A stretch of DNA of 13,286 nucleotides, taken from positions 1 through 13,286 of the forward strand of contig CANQKG010000019.1 of the NCBI GenBank assembly GCA_947624425.1, in the 5' to 3' direction. Below the pieces are notes generated by a model. That model did no database searches and was not told the DNA's origin. It saw only the letters and a program-made list of their open reading frames with translations. Each line of letters opens with the position of its first letter. The first letter of the stretch is position 1. This stretch comes from an uncultured Clostridia bacterium (GTDB lineage: Bacteria > Bacillota > Clostridia > Oscillospirales > Ruminococcaceae). This document shows positions 8,039 to 13,286 of this stretch, in pieces. Position numbers and translations under genes: made by a program.

Positions 8039-8696
8039 AGCCCATTAAGCTGAGCGCTTCACCGGCGGCGTTTTGCTCCGCCTGCTTTTTGCTTCTGCCC
8101 GTGCCGCGGCCGATCACATTGGAATTGAGCCGCACCTCCACGCAGAACACCTTGTTGTGATCAGGACCCGATTCGTCCACCACCACATATTCCACTGTTT
8201 CCTCTTTATTTTTCTGCACCAGCTCCTGCAAGGCGGTTTTATAATCCCCCAGCACCCGCAATCCGTCCGGTTCCAGATGCTTCGGGATAAACCGCAGGAC
8301 ATGCGCCCTGGCAGGCTCCATGCCGCCGTCAAGATAAATAGCTGCCAACAACGCCTCGAATGCGTCCGCCACCATCGAGGGTCGCTCCCGCCCGCCGGTC
8401 AGTTCCTCGCCCTTTCCGAGCCGGAGATACCGACCCAATTCGATTTTGCCGGAAAAGCGGAACAGTGCCTGCTCGCAAACCAGTGCGGCACGAAGACGGG
8501 TCAGCTCCCCTTCAGGCAGATCGGGATAACGGGCATAGAGATATTCCGCTACAATGATCGACAGCACCGAGTCGCCCAGAAACTCCAGCCGCTCGTTGTT
8601 TTTGCCGTGTGCGCTGAACGACGAATGGGTAAGCGCCTCCTCCAGCAAAGACGGATCGTGAAAGGTATAGCCCAACTTCCGTTCCAGTTCAGTCAT
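8025..8696 (-). CDS. rnc: Ribonuclease III
   Basis: A 223-residue double-strand-specific endoribonuclease that processes rRNA precursors and structured mRNAs. The catalytic domain carries the signature ERLEFLGDS at 35-43. E38, D42, D111 and E114 (in VADAFEALLAAIYLDGG) match the Mg-binding residues of the family. A C-terminal double-stranded RNA-binding domain begins near DYKTALQELVQ (151) and runs to about 219, including GRSKKQAEQNAA. The ATG at 8696-8694 overlaps plsX by eight bases, with GGAGGAGCAGGAG in plsX as ribosome binding site. The stop overlaps the radical SAM gene. Length and motifs are fully standard. Confidence 0.98.
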   Translation of the reverse strand: MTELERKLGYTFHDPSLLEEALTHSSFSAHGKNNERLEFLGDSVLSIIVAEYLYARYPDLPEGELTRLRAALVCEQALFRFSGKIELGRYLRLGKGEELTGGRERPSMVADAFEALLAAIYLDGGMEPARAHVLRFIPKHLEPDGLRVLGDYKTALQELVQKNKEETVEYVVVDESGPDHNKVFCVEVRLNSNVIGRGTGRSKKQAEQNAAGEALSLMGYETR

Positions 8697-9690
8697 GCTC
8701 CTGCTCCTCCCGCAGGCTGTTTGCGATCTCCTCGGTCACGCGCTGTTCCACACATGCCATCGCCTGCCGGATCGCGTGTTTGAACGCATTGGCGTTCGAG
8801 CTGCCGTGCGCCTTGATAACCGGTTTGGAAATGCCCAGCAGAGGCGCGCCGCCGTATTCGGTATAATCCATCTTTTTCTTGAACGCCTGAATGGGTTTCA
8901 TCAGCATCAGCGCGGACAGCTTGCCGCGCAGACTGCTTTTGAAGATGTCCTTCAGGTTTTTGCTCATCATCAGCCCGACGCCTTCGGTGAGCTTTAATAC
9001 CACATTGCCGGTAAAGCCGTCCGCCACCGCCACATCAAAGGCGCCGCAGGCAAGGTCGCGCGCTTCGGCGTTGCCGGTAAAGTGGATGGGCGCTTGTGAC
9101 AGCAGGCGGTATGCCGCAAGCTGCAGGTCGCCGCCCTTGGTTTCCTCACTGCCGATATTGATTAAGCCGACCCGCGGCTTTTCCACATGGAGAATACGGT
9201 TCATATAAACTGAGCCCATAATGGCAAACTGCAAAAGCATTTCGGGACGGCAGTCGAGATTGGCGCCGCCGTCGAGCAGGATATAGCAGCCGCTGTCGGT
9301 CGGCAGAATGGGAGCCAGCGCCGCCCGTTTGATCCCCTTGATCCGTTTGACCCGCATGGTAGCGCCCACCACCAGCGCGGCGGTAGAGCCTGCGCTGACA
9401 AAGGCGTCCCCCTCGCCATCGGTCAAAAGCCCAAAGCCCACGCCCATCGAGCAGTTCTTTTTATCGCGGCAGACAAGCATCGGGTCGTCCTCGATATCAA
9501 TCACGCCGTCGGCCGGTACCAATGTAATACCGGCAAGCGATATCTGATGCTCCGCCGCCGTTTTTTTCAGCGCATCGGGATCTCCGGTCAAAAGGATCTG
9601 TGCATGAAGCTCCCGCACGGCGGCGGCACAGCCCTCCAGCACGGCAAGCGGCGCGTGATCGCCGCCGTATCCGTCCACGATAATTTTCAT
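8689..9690 (-). CDS. plsX: Phosphate acyltransferase PlsX
   Basis: A 333-residue soluble, peripherally membrane-associated enzyme that converts acyl-ACP and phosphate to acyl-phosphate, the acyl donor for PlsY in phosphatidic acid synthesis. The N-terminal glycine-rich MKIIVDGYGGDHAP corresponds to the family's usual VDAMGGDxAP. Further family features include GSTAALV near residue 100, the region with LDGGANLDCRPE, VGLINIGSEETKG, and the C-terminal GGAPLLGISKPVIKAHGSSNA. The ATG at 9690 has AGAGGTGA (9697-9704) as ribosome binding site. It is the first gene after a strong promoter and a leader with a palindrome. Unlike many Firmicutes, no acpP or fab genes lie between it and rnc; rnc starts inside plsX. 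Confidence 0.97.
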   Translation of the reverse strand: MKIIVDGYGGDHAPLAVLEGCAAAVRELHAQILLTGDPDALKKTAAEHQISLAGITLVPADGVIDIEDDPMLVCRDKKNCSMGVGFGLLTDGEGDAFVSAGSTAALVVGATMRVKRIKGIKRAALAPILPTDSGCYILLDGGANLDCRPEMLLQFAIMGSVYMNRILHVEKPRVGLINIGSEETKGGDLQLAAYRLLSQAPIHFTGNAEARDLACGAFDVAVADGFTGNVVLKLTEGVGLMMSKNLKDIFKSSLRGKLSALMLMKPIQAFKKKMDYTEYGGAPLLGISKPVIKAHGSSNANAFKHAIRQAMACVEQRVTEEIANSLREEQEHD

Positions 9691-9721
9691 GTGATCTCAC
9701 CTCTGCAACATCAGAGTAGGC

Positions 9722-9739
9722 GGGCAGGCATACCTGCCC
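9722..9739. promoter_or_regulatory. Perfect palindrome in plsX leader (operator or RNA hairpin candidate)
   Basis: On the minus strand the sequence is GGGCAGGTATGCCTGCCC: seven-base arms around a four-base centre. It begins about five bases after the start site expected from the plsX promoter and ends about 30 bases before the ribosome binding site. It could be a repressor operator placed just downstream of the start site, or a stable leader hairpin. It does not resemble the AT-rich FapR operator known upstream of plsX in Bacillus. There is no T-run after it, so it is not a terminator. Function is inferred from position only. Confidence 0.6.
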
Positions 9740-9749
9740 ATGCTGTATT

Positions 9750-9778
9750 ATTATAGCAAACGATGATGAAAAGTACAA
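9750..9778 (-). promoter_or_regulatory. Promoter for plsX and the downstream gene cluster
   Basis: Read on the minus strand, a perfect -10 box TATAAT (9755-9750) is preceded by TGC, forming an extended -10 (TGnTATAAT). A partial -35 box TTGTAC (9778-9773) lies exactly 17 bases upstream. The extended -10 can offset the weak -35. The expected start site is about 9744-9743. No comparable promoter was seen further down the cluster, so this may drive plsX through leuS; internal promoters inside coding sequence cannot be excluded. Confidence 0.8.
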
Positions 9779-9782
9779 GGGT

Positions 9783-9819
9783 TTTTGCAAAACAAAACAG
9801 ACGGCTTTCGCCGTCTGTT
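9783..9819 (-). terminator. Rho-independent terminator of the DnaD/DnaC operon
   Basis: On the minus strand, AACAGACGGC and GCCGTCTGTT form a perfect ten-base-pair stem closed by a GAAA tetraloop (GNRA type). The T-rich tail TTTTGTTTTG follows immediately. The tail is on the minus strand only, so it ends transcription coming from the right. It lies about 400 bases beyond the stop of the helicase-loader gene and directly before the plsX -35 box, separating the two operons. Confidence 0.8.
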
Positions 9820-9915
9820 GAGCGTGTCGCTAACGCTGCCACGCTTCGAAGGACAAACAAAATCACTGCGGCTCGTTTCACTCGCCTTGTTCTTTGTTTG
9901 CTCTCTTGCGGTTCC

Positions 9916-9955
9916 CAATTTTGCTTTTGCTCGCGATGACGCTCGCGCAAAATTG
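9916..9955. repeat. Inverted repeat, nine-base arms
   Basis: CAATTTTGC (9916-9924) and GCAAAATTG (9947-9955) are perfect complements enclosing 22 bases that themselves contain the partly self-complementary GCGATGACGC (9933-9942). The result is an elongated hairpin in the centre of the intergenic block. The T-run lies within the arm, not after the stem, so it does not look like a terminator in either direction. Confidence 0.7.
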
Positions 9956-10036
9956 ACCGCGGCGCCATTCCCGCCTCGCTGTTTCGCCCGCTGGGCGCGC
10001 TTCGGCGGCAAAGCCCCCGATCCCCCCTTTTCGTCG

Positions 10037-10084
10037 AAAACCGGCTTGGCTTGTGCCAATGCTGACACCGCCTGCGCCGGTTTT
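10037..10084. repeat. Inverted repeat with nested hairpin
   Basis: AAAACCGGC (10037-10045) pairs perfectly with GCCGGTTTT (10076-10084). Directly inside the left arm a second hairpin, TTGGC-TTGT-GCCAA (10046-10059), can form. The outer stem is bordered by four A and four T, so in either direction it could act as a weak bidirectional terminator. The left arm also shares its A-run with the small palindrome TTTTCG-T-CGAAAA at 10028-10040. Confidence 0.7.
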
Positions 10085-10094
10085 CTCTCAGGGT

Positions 10095-10129
10095 GTCACG
10101 GAAGGCGGCAACTGGACGGCCTCCGTGAC
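10095..10129. repeat. Inverted repeat at the right border of the block
   Basis: GTCACGGA (10095-10102) pairs with TCCGTGAC (10122-10129). Past one bulged A the pairing continues for three more bases (GGC with GCC). It is the first hairpin met by transcription leaving the helicase-loader gene. No T-run follows on the minus strand, so it is more likely part of the repeat block or a transcript-stabilising stem than a terminator. Confidence 0.7.
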
Positions 10130-10212
10130 GAATTAAAATTTTCTTTTTGTTATTACTTTTTCGTAGAATAAGGGGATTTACTTCAAAAAATTCTTTGTTC
10201 TTTTTCGCCCGC
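10130..10212. other. AT-rich spacer downstream of the helicase-loader gene
   Basis: About 80 bases of A/T-rich sequence with runs of T and A and the palindrome AAAATTTT. It contrasts sharply with the GC-rich block to its left. I see no gene, no clear hairpin-plus-T-run terminator for the minus-strand operon and no convincing promoter in it. Confidence 0.5.
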
Positions 10213-11199
10213 TTATCCGTCGAAGCGTTTTTGCTGGCGGATATCCTGTCCGAGAAAACGGAGATTCAGATAACTGGACGCCAGCCGTGATACCACCCGC
10301 TGGGTATACCGTTCCTCCAGCTCCTGCCAGCTTAAATTCGTGCTGATGATGGTAGGAATTCCGTGTGCAAGGCGGGCGTCGATAAGCTGATAGATCATCG
10401 CCGCCGTAAAGGAGGACGGAAATTCCGAGCCGAGATCGTCAATAATCAGCAGATCGCAGTCCAGCAAGACGTCCAGCGTGTCGTCAGACTGCTCGCGGGA
10501 AAAATGCTCCCGCTCCAACTGCCGCAGATGCTCCTGCGCAGAACCGTACCGCACGACATACCCTTTTTTGGCCGCCTCCTGCGCAACGGCAAGGGAAAGA
10601 TGCGTTTTCCCAAGTCCGGTTTTGCCGAGAAACAGCAGGCTGTCCGATTGGCGGGTAAAGCCGTCGGCATAGTGGCGGCAGTATTCGAGGATCTGCCCCA
10701 TGTGTTCCGCCGGCACCACGCCGGTCTCCCGATCGGTGCGGTCGGAATAATAAGTAAGCGAAAAATCGTCAAAAGAATAACCCTGCAGCGTATGCGCTTT
10801 TTGAAGCTCGGAGAGCATCCACTCGCTTTTCAGCGCGGCAAGGCAGCCGCACGCCCTCCCGTTTACATATCCGACGTCGTGGCAGACCGGGCAGGTGTAA
10901 GCCGGCTCGAGGTAATCCGCGGGATAACCGTTCTCCGCAAGAAGCCGCTTGAGATTTTCCTCCGCTCTTTTATTCTCCGCTCGCAGGGCGGCAATCGCCT
11001 CGTCACGCTTTTCCCCGCCCCGCACAATGATCCGCGCCAAACGGCCCCTGGTCGCGGTCAGCGTGTCCCTGCAAAGGGAAAACGCCGGTATCTGCCGGTT
11101 GAGCCGGTCGATCCGATGCTCGACCACATCAACCGCATACTGCCGCCGTCTTGCAAGCTCCTGCAGGGCGGCGCTTTGTAATTTTTCTCTCGACGTCAT
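10213..11199 (-). CDS. DnaC/DnaI-type replicative helicase loader ATPase
   Basis: A 328-residue AAA+ protein of the IstB/DnaC group, which loads the hexameric replicative helicase onto DNA at initiation or restart. The N-terminal part (1-100) is helical and charged, expected to bind the helicase. A cysteine cluster follows: C103, C106, C117 and C119 (CPVC...CGC), a likely zinc site. The ATPase part has Walker A GKTGLGKTH (192-200), Walker B LLIIDDLGSE (250-259), sensor-1 STN (286-288) and an arginine-containing motif, YTQRVVSRL (298-306). The ATG is three bases after the DnaD-protein stop, with GGGAGA as ribosome binding site. Pairing with a DnaD protein, and no transposase nearby, favours a chromosomal loader over a transposon IstB. 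Confidence 0.9.
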   Translation of the reverse strand: MTSREKLQSAALQELARRRQYAVDVVEHRIDRLNRQIPAFSLCRDTLTATRGRLARIIVRGGEKRDEAIAALRAENKRAEENLKRLLAENGYPADYLEPAYTCPVCHDVGYVNGRACGCLAALKSEWMLSELQKAHTLQGYSFDDFSLTYYSDRTDRETGVVPAEHMGQILEYCRHYADGFTRQSDSLLFLGKTGLGKTHLSLAVAQEAAKKGYVVRYGSAQEHLRQLEREHFSREQSDDTLDVLLDCDLLIIDDLGSEFPSSFTAAMIYQLIDARLAHGIPTIISTNLSWQELEERYTQRVVSRLASSYLNLRFLGQDIRQQKRFDG

Positions 11200-11202
11200 C
11201 GT

Positions 11203-12114
11203 TCATTCTCCCGTGCTTTTGATCGGCGGTACCTGAAGTCCCAACCGATCCAGTTTTTCGGTCTGATAGGACGGCTCCCGCCGGATCCGCCCGTTTGCCG
11301 GTTTTGCCTCGCCGGTTATATCCTCCGGCGTTTTGAAGTTTTTATCATGCCATGAGCTTAAAATCGTATTGATATAGGGAAAGGAGCAGGACGCGATCGC
11401 GTCGACCGTCCGTTCATATGCGGCAAGTATCATCTTCATATCATAGCCGTATTCCTCTGTCCAGACGCGGATATAGTCCGTCTCCTTTTTGCTGAGCTTC
11501 CGGCTGCCCAGCCCGAACGCCGAGCGGATCTGCCCGGTGACCTGCTTTTGCTCCTGCATCCGGTGGAGCCGCTCCTCGGCTTTTTCCAGCGTGTCGATCC
11601 CCTCGTCCGACCACGCCCTTGCCACCGAATCCAGGTACCGGGCGCCGGTCTTCCCCTCCGTCACACAGTAGGAGATCAGCATCAGGATCACATCGACCGG
11701 CAGACGGCGGTTCTGGTACATGGCGACCACGCTCTGCTGCTCGGCGGTGGAAAGGGGACGGCCGTAGCACTGCTCGGCCAGATCGACCAGCTCCCGCAGG
11801 ACACGGTGCTCGTCCAGCTTGCGGGCGATCTGCTCCCCGGTGACCGACTGCGGCTTTATCTGTTCGGGGATTTCCTCATCGCTTTGCAAAAAGCCCTCCC
11901 CGACCCAATAGGAAAGAATGCCCGAAAGCTCCGTTTCGGAAAGGGAGAGCGCCTTGGCAAGGGCAGGCAGATCCCTTCCCTGCTCGGGATAGCGGAACAG
12001 CCAAATCAGTACCTTTAATTCCTCCCCGCTGACGCGGGTGAGGTACTCGTCCGCCAACTCCGTCGGAACGGCGAACACCCCAGTAAAACGATGCAGATCA
12101 GGACGCACAGCCAT
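11203..12114 (-). CDS. DnaD-domain protein (primosome component)
   Basis: A 303-residue protein. The N-terminal 80 residues look like a winged helix (EELKVLIWLFRYPEQG, then LAKALSLSETELSGILSYWVGEGFL split over 50-76). Two tandem DnaD/DnaB_2 domains follow, about 105-175 and 200-265, each ending in the family's YxxxI/VxxxW signature: YLDSVARAW (160-168) and YINTILSSW (247-255). Such proteins remodel DNA and help load the helicase. A longer frame opens at 12180, but the ATG at 12114-12112 is preferred. It has GGAGGG six bases upstream, the promoter at 12146-12174 lies inside the longer version, and the MAVRPDLHRFTG start suits the domain. It is the first gene of a two-gene operon with the loader ATPase. 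Confidence 0.9.
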   Translation of the reverse strand: MAVRPDLHRFTGVFAVPTELADEYLTRVSGEELKVLIWLFRYPEQGRDLPALAKALSLSETELSGILSYWVGEGFLQSDEEIPEQIKPQSVTGEQIARKLDEHRVLRELVDLAEQCYGRPLSTAEQQSVVAMYQNRRLPVDVILMLISYCVTEGKTGARYLDSVARAWSDEGIDTLEKAEERLHRMQEQKQVTGQIRSAFGLGSRKLSKKETDYIRVWTEEYGYDMKMILAAYERTVDAIASCSFPYINTILSSWHDKNFKTPEDITGEAKPANGRIRREPSYQTEKLDRLGLQVPPIKSTGE

Positions 12115-12120
12115 TCCGAT

Positions 12121-12130
12121 CCCTCCTTTT
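12121..12130 (-). promoter_or_regulatory. Ribosome binding site fixing the DnaD-protein start
   Basis: AAAAGGAGGG on the minus strand, six bases before the ATG at 12114. It decides in favour of the shorter 303-residue product over an open frame beginning 22 codons upstream, which has no comparable site. Confidence 0.85.
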
Positions 12131-12145
12131 TGTCGATAGGGTTTT

Positions 12146-12174
12146 ATTTTAGCACAACCGCCCGTATTTTTCAA
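12146..12174 (-). promoter_or_regulatory. Promoter for the DnaD/helicase-loader operon
   Basis: On the minus strand: -35 TTGAAA (12174-12169), a 17-base spacer, and -10 TAAAAT (12151-12146) preceded by TGC as an extended -10. The expected start site is about 12139, leaving a short leader before the ribosome binding site. It lies back to back with the glycosyltransferase promoter, the two -35 boxes being 23 bases apart. Confidence 0.8.
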
Positions 12175-12197
12175 GGGCAAAAAGTTCGGACTTCCGC

Positions 12198-12226
12198 TTT
12201 ACATTCCATAGAATTTTTGTTATACT
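12198..12226 (+). promoter_or_regulatory. Promoter for the glycosyltransferase gene
   Basis: -35 TTTACA (12198-12203), a 17-base spacer, and -10 TATACT (12221-12226) preceded by TGT as an extended -10. The expected start site is about 12233, giving a leader of roughly 34 bases. A nine-base inverted repeat brackets the -10 box. Confidence 0.82.
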
Positions 12227-12244
12227 GAAAGTAGTAATTCTATG
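12207..12244. promoter_or_regulatory. Inverted repeat bracketing the -10 box (operator candidate)
   Basis: CATAGAATT (12207-12215) and AATTCTATG (12236-12244) are perfect nine-base complements with 20 bases between them, and the -10 box lies inside. One arm lies in the -35/-10 spacer and the other just after the expected start site. That is a good position for a repressor binding both arms. In RNA only the right arm is transcribed, so a transcript hairpin is not the explanation. Confidence 0.5.
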
Positions 12245-12266
12245 CCGAAAGAAAGGAGGTCATCCT

Positions 12267-13286
12267 ATGCGCATCGCACTTTTTACCGAAACCTATCTTC
12301 CCTATATCAACGGGGTCGTGACCCATGTGAAATCCCTCAAAGAAGGGCTGGAAAAGCAGGGACATGAGGTGCTGGTGGTGACCGCCGATCCGCACACCAA
12401 CCACCACTATCTCAAGGACAAGGTGCTTCACTGTCCCGCGAAAAGCATCAAGCGGTTTTACAATTTCGGCATGGCATTCCCCTTTTCCCACACCCGGCTG
12501 CAATACCTCCGTGCCTTTGATCCCGACATCATCCACATTCATCAGGAGTTCGGCATCGGTTACTCCGGTATGCAGATCGCGAAAATTCTCAAAAAGCCGC
12601 TGGTTTACACCCTGCACACCATGTATGACGATTACCTTTACTATGTCGCGCCGCGGCCGCTGATCCCCCTTGTCAAAAAGTTTTCTCACCGCTATGCCCA
12701 TTTTCTTGCCGACTCGGCAGTCTGTCTGACCGGCCCTTCCAAAAAGGTGGAGGAGTATTTCCGGGAATGCGGGATCGACAAGGACGTGAGCGTGATCCCC
12801 AATCCGGTCGAGCTGGATACCTTTGATCCCGCCGGCGTTTCCGAAGCGGAGATCGCCGCCTGCCGCGCGAAATACGGGCTTGCCGTCACGGACACTGTCG
12901 CCTGCTTCTGCGGCAGACTGGGACAGGAAAAAAGCGTGGATATTCTGCTGGACTACTGGAAGAAAGCGGTCAGCCCAAAAGACGGCTGCAAGCTGATGAT
13001 CATCGGGGACGGTCCGGCGCGTCCGGCGCTGGAGGAGCAGGCAGCCGCATTGGGGATCGCCGATCAGGTCATCTTCACCGGCGCGATCCGGCATAACGAC
13101 CTGCCGCCCTACTACGCCTGCTGCGACCTTTACATCACCGCCTCCCTCTCCGACACCAACTCCATCTCGATGCTGGAGGGGATGGCAAGCGGACTGCCGG
13201 TTCTGCAGCGGAACGATCCGCTCAACGAAGGGCAGGTAGAAAACGGGATCAACGGATATATTTTCGGCACTCCGGCGGAAATGCGC
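12267..13286 (+). CDS. GT4 glycosyltransferase, likely diacylglycerol glucosyltransferase-like (3' end cut by window)
   Basis: The first 340 residues of a GT-B glycosyltransferase, family GT4. It opens with MRIALFTETYLPYINGVVTHV, where the short glycine-containing loop is the acceptor-side motif. DIIHIHQEFGIG (about 87-98) and YTLHTMYDDYLYY (about 114-126) resemble 1,2-diacylglycerol 3-glucosyltransferases, which put glucose on membrane diacylglycerol. The donor domain has VIPNPVELDTF, GRLGQEKS (216-223), IIGDGP (245-250) and the EX7E region at D296-E304, where the first Glu is Asp. The ATG follows AGGAGGT (12254-12260) by six bases. It is divergent from the DnaD operon and has its own promoter. 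No transmembrane segment is seen. The exact acceptor is inferred; another lipid or polysaccharide acceptor is possible. Confidence 0.85.
   Translation, partial: MRIALFTETYLPYINGVVTHVKSLKEGLEKQGHEVLVVTADPHTNHHYLKDKVLHCPAKSIKRFYNFGMAFPFSHTRLQYLRAFDPDIIHIHQEFGIGYSGMQIAKILKKPLVYTLHTMYDDYLYYVAPRPLIPLVKKFSHRYAHFLADSAVCLTGPSKKVEEYFRECGIDKDVSVIPNPVELDTFDPAGVSEAEIAACRAKYGLAVTDTVACFCGRLGQEKSVDILLDYWKKAVSPKDGCKLMIIGDGPARPALEEQAAALGIADQVIFTGAIRHNDLPPYYACCDLYITASLSDTNSISMLEGMASGLPVLQRNDPLNEGQVENGINGYIFGTPAEMR

Larger units (their letters stand above)
9796..10129. repeat. GC-rich intergenic block of stacked inverted repeats
   Basis: About 330 bases between the plsX promoter and the helicase-loader gene with no credible gene. 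The block is a string of hairpin-forming units: 9796-9819 (ten-pair stem), 9821-9845 (six pairs, AGCGTG/CACGCT), 9916-9955 (nine pairs), 9985-9997 (five pairs), 10037-10084 (nine pairs with an inner hairpin) and 10095-10129 (eight pairs plus three past a bulged A). On the minus strand it also has two G-runs (10022-10027 and 10014-10018) separated by GATC on that strand. It ends sharply against AT-rich DNA at 10130. It could be an intergenic repeat family, a small mobile remnant, or a long structured 3' region of the upstream transcript. Only one copy is in the window, so repetitiveness is unproven. Confidence 0.55.

Noticed and set aside
10014..10027. Two G-runs on the minus strand as a possible G-quadruplex
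   Set aside because: Only two runs are present where four are normally needed in one strand, so an intramolecular quadruplex is weakly supported.
9751..10068. Minus-strand open frame of 105 codons in the same intergenic block
   Set aside because: It is rich in Lys, Arg, Ser and Gly with no recognisable domain, has no ribosome binding site, and covers the hairpins, terminator and plsX promoter. It is an accidental frame in the repeat block.
9793..10135. CRISPR array
   Set aside because: The stems differ from one another in sequence and spacing. There are no regularly spaced identical direct repeats and no cas genes.
9785..10171. Plus-strand open frame of 128 codons whose early part looks like a signal peptide (hydrophobic run ending AFA)
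   Set aside because: It starts with TTG, has only a weak purine stretch upstream, begins inside the plsX promoter/terminator region and runs through the inverted repeats. The hydrophobic look arises from T-rich repeat sequence. Other frames across the same block are equally open.
12115..12180. Upstream extension of the DnaD protein by 22 codons
   Set aside because: The -35/-10 promoter and the expected transcription start lie inside it, and the strong ribosome binding site serves the downstream ATG.
12242..12266. Out-of-frame upstream ATG in the glycosyltransferase leader
   Set aside because: No ribosome binding site precedes it, and the AGGAGGT further down is spaced correctly for the ATG at 12267.
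12240..13094. Long minus-strand open frame (284 codons) opposite the glycosyltransferase
   Set aside because: It is a shadow frame. The plus strand encodes a clear GT4 protein with promoter and ribosome binding site, while the minus frame has no family features.

Overview
The window looks like chromosomal housekeeping DNA from a Gram-positive, GC-rich member of the Clostridia, most likely Oscillospirales/Oscillospiraceae. This rests on gene order (plsX-rnc-radical SAM-smc-ftsY-rdgB-yhbY-nadD-yqeK-rsfS-leuS), strong AGGAGG-type ribosome binding sites, sigma-A-like promoters with extended -10 boxes, and a DnaD-domain/DnaC-type pair. The lineage is an inference from layout and protein character, not from a database search.

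Layout. Positions 1-9690 form one tightly packed minus-strand gene cluster read from right to left. It starts with plsX (membrane lipid synthesis), rnc (RNase III), a radical SAM protein of unknown function, smc (chromosome organisation) and ftsY (SRP receptor). It continues with rdgB (nucleotide-pool cleaning), yhbY (ribosome-associated RNA binding), nadD (NAD synthesis), yqeK (Ap4A hydrolysis), rsfS (ribosome silencing) and the start of leuS. Gaps are at most 15 bp and six neighbouring genes overlap, so they probably share a transcript from a promoter found at 9750-9778.

Positions 9691-10212 are non-coding. They hold the plsX leader with a perfect 18-bp palindrome, the plsX promoter, an intrinsic terminator serving the upstream operon, a GC-rich block of stacked inverted repeats (9796-10129) and an AT-rich spacer. 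Positions 10213-12114 are a two-gene minus-strand operon: a DnaD-domain primosomal protein followed by a DnaC/DnaI-type helicase-loader ATPase. Positions 12115-12266 hold two divergent promoters. The rightmost gene (12267 to the window edge, plus strand) is a GT4 glycosyltransferase resembling diacylglycerol glucosyltransferases.

I found no CRISPR array, transposase, phage gene, toxin-antitoxin pair or defence system, and nothing that supports a new multi-gene system. The items most worth a second look are the structured intergenic block upstream of plsX, the palindrome in the plsX leader, the inverted repeat that brackets the glycosyltransferase -10 box, and the conserved but uncharacterised radical SAM gene between rnc and smc.
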